Source of the DNA: Nonomuraea aurantiaca
Lineage (GTDB): Bacteria; Actinomycetota; Actinomycetes; Streptosporangiales; Streptosporangiaceae
Direction of reading: 5' to 3'
Length of the DNA: 64,000 nucleotides
Assembly: GCF_020215705.1 (NCBI RefSeq)
Contig: NZ_JAIWNB010000017.1
Coordinates: 62,001 to 126,000, forward strand
Positions 24,753 to 33,983 of this stretch are shown here, in pieces. Every line of letters begins with the position of its first letter. The stretch's first letter is position 1. The position numbers and the translations under genes are program-made. The notes beneath the pieces were generated by a model. It ran no database searches, was not told the origin of the DNA, and saw only the letters and a list, made by a program, of their open reading frames with translations.

Positions 24753-24770
24753 AGTCGAATCGATTCGACT
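24753..24770. promoter_or_regulatory. Perfect 18-bp palindrome, LacI-type operator
   Basis: AGTCGAATCGATTCGACT with the central CG typical of LacI-family sites. It shares GTCGAA-n-CG-n-TTC with the site before the lacI-like gene (25969-25981). No start codon of a recognisable gene lies within 150 bp, so its original target may have been lost. Confidence 0.65.
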
Positions 24771-24849
24771 GGGCGCCATAAGCGTCTCTTGTCGCGATGG
24801 TCAAGAGCCCGGAAACGGTTGCGGCGTGTCGCCGTCATGCGGGCCGGAC

Positions 24850-24869
24850 CCGGGCCGGACCTGGCCCGG
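24850..24869. terminator. Hairpin between convergent genes
   Basis: CCGGGCC and GGCCCGG form a 7-bp stem around a 6-nt loop, placed between the MFS gene end and the LacI gene end. It could act as a two-way terminator; there is no U-tract. Confidence 0.4.
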
Positions 24870-24907
24870 ACTCGGAGTGGACCTCAGGCGGCGAGTGCCG
24901 CTGGCCG

Positions 24908-25924
24908 TCAGGAGCGGGGCCGGGCGGGCCCGGTCGTGCCGCGGAGTGAGATCGGCGGGGTGACCAGGAGGTGGCGGTGCGGGGTGGCCGGGTCGGCGAT
25001 GCGCTGGATGAGCAGCTCGACGGCGCGGGCGCCCATCTCGTCGGCGGGGACGTCGGCGGCGGTGAGCGGCGGGTGCAGGTTCTCGGCCCAGTGCTGGGCG
25101 GCGACGCCGGCGATGGAGAAGTCTCCGGGCACGGTCAAGCCCGTCTCGGCCAGCGCACGGTACATGCCGGACACCGCCGCCTCGTTGATGGTGGCGATGC
25201 CGGTCAGCTCCGGGTGCTCGGCGAGGAGCTGCCGCAGGCAGGTCTGTCCGGCCTGGGCGTCGTCGGCACAGCAGACCCGCACGCCGTGCAGGCCGCGTTC
25301 GGCGATGGCGCGATCGAAGCCGGCCTGCGCGCGGTGGCCCGGCCCGTAACCGGCGGCGACCAGCTCGGCGTTGCGGTTGACCAGCGCCAGCTGCCGGTGG
25401 CCGAGGTCGGCCAGGTGGTGGACGCACTTGGCGATGAGCGTCTCGTAGTCGATGTCCACCCAGGACATGTCCTCCGGCCGGCGGGTACGGCCGATGCCGA
25501 CGAACGGCGGGCCGCCCTCCAGCAGCCGGGCCACCCGGTCGTCCTCCAGCCGGATCTCCATCAGGATGACGCCGTCCACGCGCCGGCCGGTGACGACGCG
25601 CTCGAAGGAGCGGTCGTGCTCGCCGCCCGACGGTGACAGCAGGACGTCGAGGTCGGCGCGGGCGGCGGCGTCGACCACGCTGGCCACGAAGCCGAGCTGC
25701 ATGTCGGTCAGGCGCTGGCTGGCGGGCGGGATGACCAGGCCGATGGTGCGGGTACGGCCCTCCTTGAGCGCCCTGGCGGCGGCGTTGGGCCGGTAGCCCA
25801 GCTCGTCGATGACCGCCTGGATGCGGCGCTTGGTCTGCTCCGACACCGGGCGCTTGCCGGTGAGCGCGTACGAGACGGTGCTGCGCGACACACCCGCCCG
25901 TTTGGCGATCTCTCCGATGTTCAC
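24908..25924 (-). CDS. LacI family transcriptional regulator
   Basis: 338 residues. N-terminal HTH and hinge: IGEIAKRAGVSRSTVSYALT, GKRPVSEQTKRRIQAVIDE, GYRPNAAARALKEGRT. The periplasmic-binding-protein-like core follows, with VDGVILMEI, LADLGHRQLALVNR and WVDIDYETL. Several residues resemble regulators of sugar utilisation, but no intact sugar transporter or hydrolase lies next to it. A palindrome at 25969 suggests autoregulation. Confidence 0.93.
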   Translation of the reverse strand: MNIGEIAKRAGVSRSTVSYALTGKRPVSEQTKRRIQAVIDELGYRPNAAARALKEGRTRTIGLVIPPASQRLTDMQLGFVASVVDAAARADLDVLLSPSGGEHDRSFERVVTGRRVDGVILMEIRLEDDRVARLLEGGPPFVGIGRTRRPEDMSWVDIDYETLIAKCVHHLADLGHRQLALVNRNAELVAAGYGPGHRAQAGFDRAIAERGLHGVRVCCADDAQAGQTCLRQLLAEHPELTGIATINEAAVSGMYRALAETGLTVPGDFSIAGVAAQHWAENLHPPLTAADVPADEMGARAVELLIQRIADPATPHRHLLVTPPISLRGTTGPARPRS

Positions 25925-25968
25925 CCGTGCTCCTCGTACGATCCGCCGGCCGCGGTGACCATGGTAGG

Positions 25969-25981
25969 TCGAACCGGTTCA
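25969..25981. promoter_or_regulatory. LacI-family operator upstream of the lacI-like gene
   Basis: GTCGAACCGGTTC, containing the palindrome GAACCGGTTC with central CG, 45 bp before the start at 25924. Same pattern as the perfect palindrome at 24753. Confidence 0.6.
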
Positions 25982-26141
25982 CGAGATGGTACGTCGCCGG
26001 AGTCCATGATGAGGATGTGTCGCCTGTGGAGAACTTCGACGCCCGCACCGGCGAGGGCCTGCGCGACCGCGCCCACCCTGGACGGCCGGCGCGTACCTCA
26101 TTCTCGCCGCCGCCCACGGCGCACCGCCACGCCAGTGCCGG

Positions 26142-26240
26142 TCACCGGCCCCAGAGCCGCCAGGTCTGGTTGAGCGGGCTGGCCTGGCCGGCCGGGTTGC
26201 AGGGCCACTGGAGAATGGGCGCCCTGGGGGCGGTCGAGAC
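26142..26240 (-). pseudogene. Remnant of a ricin-type beta-trefoil lectin C-terminus
   Basis: On the minus strand a short frame ends APILQWPCNPAGQASPLNQT followed by WRLWGR and stop. The QWPCN and NQTW (QxW) features are typical of the last repeat of ricin B-like carbohydrate-binding modules that end secreted glycosidases. There is a stop codon about 17 codons upstream and no catalytic domain. It may be the tail of a glycosidase once controlled by the adjacent LacI regulator. Confidence 0.5.
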
Positions 26241-26399
26241 GGTGCTGAGTCAAACGGAGGGCACGGCCTCCGAACCGGCCCTTTGCATAAGCTGTCCTTC
26301 CATCACGCCTCGCCGTGCACGGCCGAGGACCTGCGACGACCTGAGGGACTGGGCCGTCGCGGGCTGCGCGAAGTCCCGGTGCGGTAGAAGGCGAAGATC

Positions 26400-27035
26400 A
26401 TGAAGATGACACGAGACGAGCAGGTCAGCGCGACGCGGGAGGCCCTCCTTGCCGCGGCCGAGCGGCTGTTCGCCGAACGCGGGGTGCACGCCGTCGGCAA
26501 CCGCCAGATCAGCCAGGCGGCCGGGCAGGGCAACAACGCCGCGGTCAGCTACCACTTCGGCACCAAGGCCGACCTGATCCGCGCGATCGCCCGCAAGCAC
26601 GCCGGGCACATCGAGCACATCCGCGAACGCATGATGACCGACATCGCCGACTCCGCCGACCCGCGGGACTGGGCGTCGTGCCTGGTCCGCCCCTTCGCCG
26701 AACACCTGGAGACCCTGGGCAGCCCCACCTGGTACGCCAGATTCACCGCGCAGGTCATGGCCGACCCCGCGCTCAACGCGGTCATGGTCGACGAAGCCCT
26801 GACCGCCGCCCCGATCCTGCGGTTGTTCCGAGACGGCCTGGCCCGGTCCCTGCCCGGCCTGCGCGAGGAGATCCGCCGCGAACGCGTCACCATGGCCCGC
26901 CACCTCATCGTGCAGATGTGCGTCGAGCGGGAACGGGCCCTCGCCGACCACGCCCCCACCTTCCGGCCCACCTGGGACGACACCGCCAAGGGGCTGATCG
27001 ACGTGATCGTCGCGATGTGGCAGGCACCCATCTGA
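26400..27035 (+). CDS. TetR family regulator
   Basis: 211 residues from ATG 26400 (or 26406). The DNA-binding domain reads LLAAAERLFAERGVHAVGNR and AAGQGNNAAVSYHFGTKADL, typical of TetR proteins with the 'NNAAVxYHFG' recognition helix. The C-terminal domain has a conserved CVERERALADHAPTFRP stretch. No enzyme gene is adjacent, so the target is unknown; it is flanked by remnants on both sides. Confidence 0.9.
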   Translation: MKMTRDEQVSATREALLAAAERLFAERGVHAVGNRQISQAAGQGNNAAVSYHFGTKADLIRAIARKHAGHIEHIRERMMTDIADSADPRDWASCLVRPFAEHLETLGSPTWYARFTAQVMADPALNAVMVDEALTAAPILRLFRDGLARSLPGLREEIRRERVTMARHLIVQMCVERERALADHAPTFRPTWDDTAKGLIDVIVAMWQAPI

Positions 27036-27143
27036 CGAAGGCGTCTCGCGGCCGAGCACGTGCCACAGGGCCGTGCCGTGACCCCCGCCGGAGCGTGTGC
27101 CCCAGCCGCCTGGGCAGCACCGGTCATTTCCCGGGCTTTCGGC

Positions 27144-27578
27144 CTAGGCCGCCGACGTCATCCGGCGGATGGGGAGGATCACCGCCGACGGGTGCTGCGG
27201 GTCGTGGAAGACCTGCTGGTCGGCGACGCGGAGGGTGGTGGCGGAGGCGCGGGGTTCGCCGGTGCCGGGGTTGCGGTTGTAGCGGGGGAAGGCGCCGCTG
27301 GAGATCTGGACGCGGATGCGGTGCCCGCGCTTGAAGCGGTACGCCGTCGGCCACATCCGCACTTCTGCCGTCGACGTCTCGCCGGCAGAAGTGAGGCTGA
27401 TCAGGCCGTCGCAGACGTTGGTCGAGCGGCCGTCGTCGCGCTCGCGGCGCAGCGGATCGAAGGGGCCGTCGGAGCCGTCGCGTATCGGGACGCGCAGGTC
27501 GCGCTCGACGGTCAGATCCCTGGTGAGGGGCGGGGGCAGGCGCAGCATGCGCTGGACGAGGTGGCTGTTCAGGTTCAT
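27144..27578 (-). pseudogene. CocE/NonD-family hydrolase with catalytic core deleted in frame
   Basis: The frame starts like a CocE/X-prolyl dipeptidyl-peptidase-type hydrolase (MNLNSHLVQRMLRLPP, TVERDLRVPIRDG) and ends like one (VRMWPTAYRFKRGHRIRVQI, AFPRYNRNPGTGEP, ADQQVFHDPQHPSAVILP). Between residues about 38 and 55 the whole alpha/beta-hydrolase core with the catalytic Ser, Asp and His (some 400 residues) is missing. The remaining 144 codons are open, so a small beta-sandwich protein could still be made. The start overlaps the stop of a TetR fragment (ATGA). Confidence 0.75.
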
Positions 27579-27700
27579 CGAAGGCGGCCTCCGGGGGAAG
27601 GGGCGAGGGCGGGGAGGCCGCCGGCCAGCGCCATCGAGAGGCGGAGCAGGCGGTCCGTCAGTTCCTCGGGGTCGAGGGGGTCGTCCGCGTCGACCACCCA
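27575..27700 (-). pseudogene. C-terminal fragment of a TetR-like regulator
   Basis: About 40 codons (WVVDADDPLDPEELTDRLLR, then LSMALAGGLPALAPSPGGRLR and stop at 27575) resemble the end of a TetR ligand domain. The stop overlaps the start of the CocE remnant by 4 nt, the usual coupling in this genome. The N-terminal part is gone; the break lies near 27700, right at the promoter region of the plus-strand carboxylesterase. Assignment to TetR is tentative. Confidence 0.45.
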
Positions 27701-27748
27701 TGTTAGAAAATGGACAACTGTTAAATCAGTCGTTTTAGGGAGCCTGAG

Positions 27749-29278
27749 ATGTCCGGAGTCGAGCCCGAGGTCCGCACCACCGCCGGCGTCGTGCGCGGTC
27801 GTACCGAGGACGGCCTGGCCGTCTTCCGCGGCATTCCGTACGCCGAACCCCCGCTCGGCGCCGCCCGCTTCCAGGCGCCGCGGCCGGCGCGCCGCTGGGA
27901 CGGCGTGCGAGAGGCGGACGAGTTCGGCCCGCCGGCCCCGCAGGACACGAACATGGGTGGTAACAGCGGCGGGGAGCTCTTCAAGGGCGCGGGCGACGAC
28001 TGGCTGACGGTCAACGTCTGGACGCCCGCCCCGGACCCGGCCGCCCGTCTTCCGGTGATGGTGTGGATCCACGGTGGCGCCTACAAGCTCGGCTTCTCCG
28101 GCAGCCCCGGCTACGACGCCCGGCACATCGTCCGCGACAGCGACGTGGTGTTCGTGTCGCTGAACTACCGCCTGGGCATCGAAGGCTTCGCCGGCATCGA
28201 GGGCGCGCCCGCCAACCGGGGCCTGCTCGACCAGGTCGCCGCGCTGGAGTGGGTGCGGGACAACATCGCGGCGTTCGGGGGTGATCCCGGCCAGGTGACC
28301 ATCCTCGGCGACTCGGCCGGCGCCGGGTCCATCGCCTCACTGATGGTCATGCCGAGCGCGAGGGGCCTGTTCCGGCGGGCCGTCGGGCAGAGCCTGCCGG
28401 GTACGTTCCTGTCCGACGCCCTGGCCCGGGACGTGGGGGTGGCCATCGCAGCCGAGGCCGGCCTGCGTCCGACGGCCGAGGAACTGTCCGGCGTGGATCC
28501 GCGGGAACTCCCGGCGGTCGGCCAAGCGCTGACGTCCAAGATGCGGCAGTACGAGGACCGCTGGGGCTCCTTCGCGCATACCTTGACCCCGTTCTCTCCT
28601 GTCGTCGACGGCGAGGTGCTGCCGGTCACGCCCTGGGAGGGACTGGCCGGCGGCGCGGGACGGGAGGTGGAGCTGATCATCGGCCACAACCGCGACGAGT
28701 GGCGGACGTTCCTGCTCCTCGGCAACCTGTTCGGCAAGGTCACCGAGGAGCAGGCGGCGCAGACACTGCGGCGCTACGGCCCGGGCGAGGACGGCGAACG
28801 CGCCTACCGCGCTGCCTTCCCGGACGCCTCCGCCGAGGACCTGTTCGAACTCGTGCAGAGCGACTGGTTGTTCCGCATGCCGACGCTGCACCTGGCCGAG
28901 GCCCAGGCCGCCGGGGGCGGGCAGGCGTACCTGTACGACCTGACCTGGCAGTCGCCGGGCACGGGCGGGCTGCTGCGGGCCTGCCACGGCCTGGACGGCC
29001 CGCTGCTGTTCGGCACCTACGACGCCCACCTCGGCCCGGTGACCATCGGCCCGGAGCACACCGCCGAGGCCCGCGCACTGACGACGCGGATCCGCACGGC
29101 CTGGACGGCCTTCGCCGCCACGGGCGATCCTGGCTGGCCCGCGTACGACCCCCGGCAGCGCCTGACCCAGGTCTTCGACACGACACCGTCCGTCACCGCC
29201 TACCCCGAGGAGACCTCGCGCCGCCTGTGGCAGGACCACACCTTCGAGGCGCTTCCCCTGCTGACCGCCGGAGGCTGA
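27749..29278 (+). CDS. Type B carboxylesterase/lipase
   Basis: 509 residues. Family marks: FRGIPYAEPPLGAARFQAP, MVWIHGGAYKLGFSG (oxyanion hole HGG), the nucleophile elbow LGDSAGAGSIASL, the acid-containing GHNRDEWRTFL region and the His region ACHGLDGPLLFG. These enzymes hydrolyse carboxyl esters such as para-nitrobenzyl esters or sterol esters. No signal peptide, so probably cytoplasmic. An A/T-rich stretch at 27700-27740 upstream likely holds its promoter. Confidence 0.93.
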   Translation: MSGVEPEVRTTAGVVRGRTEDGLAVFRGIPYAEPPLGAARFQAPRPARRWDGVREADEFGPPAPQDTNMGGNSGGELFKGAGDDWLTVNVWTPAPDPAARLPVMVWIHGGAYKLGFSGSPGYDARHIVRDSDVVFVSLNYRLGIEGFAGIEGAPANRGLLDQVAALEWVRDNIAAFGGDPGQVTILGDSAGAGSIASLMVMPSARGLFRRAVGQSLPGTFLSDALARDVGVAIAAEAGLRPTAEELSGVDPRELPAVGQALTSKMRQYEDRWGSFAHTLTPFSPVVDGEVLPVTPWEGLAGGAGREVELIIGHNRDEWRTFLLLGNLFGKVTEEQAAQTLRRYGPGEDGERAYRAAFPDASAEDLFELVQSDWLFRMPTLHLAEAQAAGGGQAYLYDLTWQSPGTGGLLRACHGLDGPLLFGTYDAHLGPVTIGPEHTAEARALTTRIRTAWTAFAATGDPGWPAYDPRQRLTQVFDTTPSVTAYPEETSRRLWQDHTFEALPLLTAGG

Positions 29279-29286
29279 CGCGGGGG

Positions 29287-30420
29287 CTAGGAGTTCGCCA
29301 TCCGGAGCAGGTCGTCGATGGCCGGTGGGAGCTGCCCGGTGTGCGAGGCGCCCATGCTGAGCAGGGTGGCCAACGGGATCTGGGCGATCAATGGCTGGCC
29401 GGCCGGGTCGGTGAGGAAGGACGGTCCTTCTCCCGAGGCCTTCGCGATGATCTCCTGCCCGCGAGGGTGGGCGAGCCATTCCGCGAGCGTGCTGTCGGCC
29501 GTGAGAGCGATCGGCGGCACCTCCAGATCGAGATGGACGCGCTGCTCCAGCGGCAGGCCGCGGGAGGAGGGGCCGACGTGCACACCGTATTCGCCCGGCT
29601 CGGCCACCCATCGCCCGTGCCGGGTGCTCCAGTAGCTGAAAGCGCGGGCGTCGAGCTCGATCACCACGCGGGCGCTCTCACCGGCCGCCAGGCGCACCTT
29701 GCGGAAGCCGCGCAGCTCGTGTACCGGACGGTCCACGTCCGCGACGGGGTCGCTGACGTACACCTGGACGACGTCGGCGCCCTCGCGCGCGCCGGTGTTC
29801 GTGACGGTGACCTCGACGCGCGCCTCGGGCCGGGCCGGGTCGGGTACGTGCACGGACAGCTCGGAGTAGGCGAAGGTGGTGTACGACAACCCGAACCCGA
29901 ACGGGAAGGCGACGTCGCGCTCGGTGCGGTCGTACCAGCGGTAGCCGATGTAGAGCCGCTCCCCGTAGAGCACCTGCCCCGCCGAGCCCGGCCAGTTGAC
30001 GTGCGCGGGAGTGTCGCAGAGCCGGTGCGGGACGGTCTCCGCCAGCCGGCCGGAGGGGGCGGCGTGCCCGAAGATCAGATCAGCCGCGGCGCTCCCGCCC
30101 GCCTGGCCGGGCAGCCACATCTCCAGCAGGGCCGCCGCCCGATCAGTGAGCGGGCCGGTCAGCACGACGCCGCCGTTGCTCAGCACGACCGCGACCGACG
30201 GGTTGACCGCGGCGACCGCCTCGATCATCTGGAGCTGTACCGCCGGCAGGTCCAGGTCGTCGCGGTCGAAGCCCTCGGACTCGGCCTCTGACGGCTCGCC
30301 GAGGAACACCAGCACCACGGCGGCGCCGCGAGCGGCCTCCACCGCCTGCGCGAGCAGGGCCTCGTCGGCTGCCCCGTCCAGGCGGAACGCCGGGGCGAAC
30401 GTGACCTCGCGCGAGGTGGC
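29287..30420 (-). pseudogene. Glycoside hydrolase family 3, C-terminal half only
   Basis: The frame reads as the GH3 C-terminal domain (VVLVFLGEPSEAESEGFDR, NPSVAVVLSNGG, LLEMWLPGQAGGSAAADLIF) and the fibronectin-III-like tail (YGERLYIGYRWYDRTERDV, PFGFGLSYTTF). The (alpha/beta)8 catalytic domain with the Asp nucleophile is absent. At about 30420 the GH3 frame meets the end of an MFS transporter sequence in another frame, marking a deletion that removed the 5' part of the GH3 gene. A GTG at 30342 could still start a 351-residue fragment, which should be inactive. Confidence 0.8.
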
Positions 30421-31567
30421 GGATCGTCTCGAACACCGTCAGCCAGATCGCGTACGCCTGGCCGCGCAGCTCGGGCAGCACGACCGCGGCCACGATGGGG
30501 CGGTTGACCGGCGGGTTGAGCCCCTGGCAGGCGCCGAGCAGGGCCCAGAAGACCGCGTACACGGCGATGCTCTCGTACTTGAACTGCGTGCCGAAGAAGG
30601 CGATGACCGCGAACAGGATCTGGGCCAGCTGCAGGACCAGGACACGGCCGCGGCTCGGCATGAGCCGGTCGATCCTCGGGAGGACGAATCCGGCGCCCAG
30701 CGTGGCGACGCTGTAGCCGATCCCGAACGGCAGCGCCACCAGGATGGCGGTGGAGTTGGAGATGCCGCGCTCGGTGACGAGGAACTGGACGCCGAAGATG
30801 ACGATCAGCAGGTGGCCGGACAGGAGACGGCTCAGCATCATCACGGTGTATGTGGGGATGCGGAACAGTCCGATGACGGAGGCGACGGTGACCTTCGCCT
30901 TCGGCCGCTCCTCGGCGGCCAGGTCGGCGAGCTGCTCTTCGGCGGCCCCGATGGCCGGGTCCTTGTAGAGGGCGAGGACCAGGAGCCCGGCGGCGATGCA
31001 GACCCCGCCGAGGGTCCACAGCGCCCAGCGCCAGCCGTCGTCCAGCCCGACGAAGGCGGCCATGACGGGGCCGAGCACTATGCCGGCGACCTGGAGCGTT
31101 CCGAAGAAGATGCCGTTGGCGCGGGCGCGCTGCTCGTCGGGGAAGGAGTCGGCGATGACGGCCATGGTGATGGGAGAGCTGCCGATCACCGCGGCGGACA
31201 TGAGGGTGCAGCAGATCAGGAGCTGGACGAAGTTCTGCGAGAAGCCGGCGGCGATGCCGAACAGGCCGCCGGTCACCGTCGTGGCGGTCAGTGTGGCGCG
31301 CCGGCCGATCCGGCCGGCCAGCCAGACCCAGAACGGCCCGGCGGGAACGCTGGCGATCTTGCCTAGGGCGGCGATGAGGCCGAGGTGGCCGCTGTTGAGC
31401 CGCAACGCGGCCGCCAGCGTGGGGAAGACGGTGTTGATGAGGCCGGCTTCGGTGTTGTCGACGACGCTCACGCCGGAGAGGACGGCGAGATTGCGCCAGC
31501 GGTGGGGGATGTTGGCGGCCTGAGCCGCTCCTGGCTGGAGGGAGGTGGTGGAGGAGCTGGCATCCAT
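30421..31567 (-). pseudogene. MFS transporter truncated at its C-terminus
   Basis: Starting at ATG 31567 the frame encodes an MFS carrier: RNLAVLSGVSVVDNTEAGLI, FWVWLAGRIGRRATLTATTV (motif A), SSPITMAVIADSFPDEQRAR. After about 380 residues (NRPIVAAVVLPELRGQAYAI, LTVFETI) the family sequence stops; translation would run on out of frame through the GH3 remnant to 30143. The last one or two helices are missing. The gene is 44 nt downstream of the sulfatase gene, so it was probably the transport partner of that operon. Confidence 0.75.
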
Positions 31568-31611
31568 GGGGTGCCCCTGTCTGTGCGGTGGTGCGATGGA
31601 GCGACGTCGCC

Positions 31612-33375
31612 TCAGGGGGCTGAGGTGACGGGTGGTGCCGAGAGAAGGCTGAACTGCTCGTCGATGCGGCGCAGGACCGCGGCGGGCACGTAGCCGTAAC
31701 GGGCGAGATCGAGCAGGCTCATGGAGGCGGGGGCGGAGAGCATCTCCGACTGCACCAGCGCGGGGGCCTCCTGGGCCAGGACGTCCTTGGCGCCCGTGAG
31801 CTGCAGGAGCTCCAGAAGAGGGGTGCGGAGCAGGGCGGGCGCGTGGAATTCCGCCGGCGCGGGCAGCGGCGCGGCGACGGCCGCCGCACGCTCGCGCTGC
31901 TCGCCGACCAGCAGATGCTCGCGGGTGATGTCGCCCTCGCGGGGGAGGCCCAGGCGCTCGAACTGGCTGGGCGGGGCGTCGGTCTCCACCATCAGGCGGC
32001 GCAGCAGCTCGATCATCCGCAGTTCCACGTCGTCGTCGGCGATCGGCGCTTCCTGCGCCGGGTCGTTGTGGAGGTCGAACAGGAGCGTGCCGTGCTGCCA
32101 GGGGTTCATCCACGAGGGCGAGGCGGGTATCCGCATGGTCCGTACGCCCTTGGTGAAGGTGAAGGGTTCGGCCGGTTCCCACTCCTTGAGCTCCTGCGGT
32201 GAGAAGCGGGCGCGCATGTGGGTGGGCATGAGGGTGAACTCTTCGAGCGGTCCGTTGGCGGCGTCTTTGCCGGCGCGCATGTAGACGTAGCGGCCGTCGG
32301 TGACGTTGACGTGCCCGCCGTGGATGCCGAAGAGCGCGCCGTCACGGACGGGTTCGGCCTCGGTGAGGTCCGCGCCTTGCATGTCAGGGGTCGGTTCGAT
32401 GCCGAAGTAGCGCAGCATGGTCGGGGCGATGTCGATGGTCTGTGCGAGCGTGCCCCGCCGCTGGTCCCGGTCGCCGGTTCTCGGGTCCCACAGGAACATC
32501 GGCAGGTGGACGAGCTCGTTGAACCAGGGCATGACGGATTTGGCCCACCAGCCATGCTCGCCGAGCAGGAAGCCGTGGTCGGTGTTGACCAGGAGCAGGG
32601 TGTCGTCCCACATGGCGTGTTCGTCCATGAAGTCCAGGACGCGGCCAAGCGAGCGGTCGCACATCGAGACCAGGGCGGCGTATTCGTTGCGGGCGTGCTC
32701 GACCTGGTCGCCGGGTTCGAGGACCTTCTGGTACGGCGGCCAGTCGAACTCGGGCCCGTCGTAGTCGTGCGGGTAGAGGTCCTTGTAGCGCTGGTGGGTG
32801 AAGAACGGCTCGTGCGGATCGAACATCTCGATCTGCAACAACCACCGGTCGGCCGCGACGTTGGTTTCGAGGAAGTGCAGGCCCGCGTCGACGGTCCGGG
32901 TCTGCGAGTGCTCCGCCTCGGTGGCCATGTAGGTGCGGTTGACCGCGTCCTGCCGCTTCATCGCCTCGAACGGGCCTTTCGGGGCGTCGCCGACCACGCC
33001 CTTCCACGGATCCCCTTCCTGGCCACGGAAGAACTCCCACGTGCTGTACCGGGTGTGGTAGGTCGCGCCGCCGTCCTCCCAGTAGTGCGGATGGTCGGAG
33101 ACCAGATGGGTGTGTACGCCCGCCTGCTTGAGCATCTCCGGCATGGAGTCGTCGAACGGCTCCAGCGGCCCCCAGCTGCGGTGCAGGAAGTTGTACCGTC
33201 CGGTGTGCATCTCCCGGCGCGCGGGCATGCACGGCATCGAACCGGCATAGAAGCGGTCGAACGTCACCGCCCTGGCCGCCAAACGCGCGAAGTTGGGCGC
33301 GTCCACGAAGGTGTCGGCATAGGGCGAGAGCATGTGCCTGTTCAGGCTGTCGAACATGACGATGATGGCCTTCAT
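31612..33375 (-). CDS. Type I (formylglycine) sulfatase
   Basis: 587 residues from ATG 33375. The sulfatase signature is SMPCMPARREMHTG with Cys49 as the residue converted to formylglycine (CxPxR). Metal-site strands are seen early (IIVMFDSLNRHM) and late (LLLVNTDHGFLLGEHGWW), together with FDPHEPFF. No signal peptide, so it acts in the cytoplasm or needs another export path. The C-terminal ~100 residues (after about 490) are an added helical region. The gene overlaps padR by 4 nt, and a damaged MFS gene follows; substrate could be a sulfated sugar or aryl sulfate. Confidence 0.9.
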   Translation of the reverse strand: MKAIIVMFDSLNRHMLSPYADTFVDAPNFARLAARAVTFDRFYAGSMPCMPARREMHTGRYNFLHRSWGPLEPFDDSMPEMLKQAGVHTHLVSDHPHYWEDGGATYHTRYSTWEFFRGQEGDPWKGVVGDAPKGPFEAMKRQDAVNRTYMATEAEHSQTRTVDAGLHFLETNVAADRWLLQIEMFDPHEPFFTHQRYKDLYPHDYDGPEFDWPPYQKVLEPGDQVEHARNEYAALVSMCDRSLGRVLDFMDEHAMWDDTLLLVNTDHGFLLGEHGWWAKSVMPWFNELVHLPMFLWDPRTGDRDQRRGTLAQTIDIAPTMLRYFGIEPTPDMQGADLTEAEPVRDGALFGIHGGHVNVTDGRYVYMRAGKDAANGPLEEFTLMPTHMRARFSPQELKEWEPAEPFTFTKGVRTMRIPASPSWMNPWQHGTLLFDLHNDPAQEAPIADDDVELRMIELLRRLMVETDAPPSQFERLGLPREGDITREHLLVGEQRERAAAVAAPLPAPAEFHAPALLRTPLLELLQLTGAKDVLAQEAPALVQSEMLSAPASMSLLDLARYGYVPAAVLRRIDEQFSLLSAPPVTSAP

Positions 33376-33983
33376 CGCGCCGTCTCCTCCGTCCGCACGA
33401 TGGTCGGCGCGGGCCCCTGATTGAGCGGCTCCCCGTCGAGCAGGCGCCGGCGGAGCTCGATGAGGGAGGCGATGTGCCGGTCCATCGCCTCGGCCCCGCG
33501 CCGATGAAGCCACTCGTCCATCTGGTTCCCGAGCGCGACGTCGTAGCCACGTGGGGGCTCGTCATGGCGGCTGCGGTCACGGTGGCGGTAGCGCGCCACT
33601 TCCGCCACCCGGGTGTTGATCTCGACGTCGAGGATGGCGATCACCTGCTCGACCGTCATGAAACCGGCGCCGCCCAGGCGTGCGTACAGGTCGGGGTCCT
33701 GAAAGCGGGTGGGCGGGTTGTAGGGGCGCGTCAGCCAGTCGATGTAGACGGTGTGGCCCTCTTCGGTCACGTGGTAGCGCTTGGCGTTGCTCGCCCCGGG
33801 GCGTTCCTCGATCGTGTGCTCGACCCAGCCGCGCTCCTCCATCCCCGCCAGAGTTCGGTACGCCTGGCTCATGGTCGTGTTCGAGCGAGCGAACCGCCCG
33901 TGCGTGTCGAAGAACTTCTTCAGTTCGTAGCCCGTACTGGGACGGTCCAGCAGCGCCCCGAGGAGAAGGATCTCAAGCTTCAT
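33372..33983 (-). CDS. PadR family transcriptional regulator
   Basis: 203 residues from ATG 33983. The winged helix is LEILLLGALLDRPSTGYELK, with SQAYRTLAGMEERGWVEHTI, followed by the C-terminal dimer helix region typical of the PadR/AphA long form. It overlaps the sulfatase gene (ATGA) and should control the sulfatase-transporter operon. Two palindromes sharing CACAAGTG lie 30-73 bp upstream of its start. Confidence 0.9.
   Translation of the reverse strand: MKLEILLLGALLDRPSTGYELKKFFDTHGRFARSNTTMSQAYRTLAGMEERGWVEHTIEERPGASNAKRYHVTEEGHTVYIDWLTRPYNPPTRFQDPDLYARLGGAGFMTVEQVIAILDVEINTRVAEVARYRHRDRSRHDEPPRGYDVALGNQMDEWLHRRGAEAMDRHIASLIELRRRLLDGEPLNQGPAPTIVRTEETAR

Larger units (their letters stand above)
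24611..24907. other. Convergent gap between MFS and LacI genes
   Basis: About 300 bp with no convincing gene. It holds a perfect 18-bp palindrome at 24753-24770 that matches the LacI operator at 25969, and a GC-rich hairpin at 24850-24869. Confidence 0.6.
25925..26399. other. Gap between LacI and TetR genes
   Basis: Contains the lacI-proximal operator (25969-25981) and a minus-strand ricin-type lectin remnant (about 26142-26240). The rest shows no coding or repeat structure that I can support. Confidence 0.55.
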
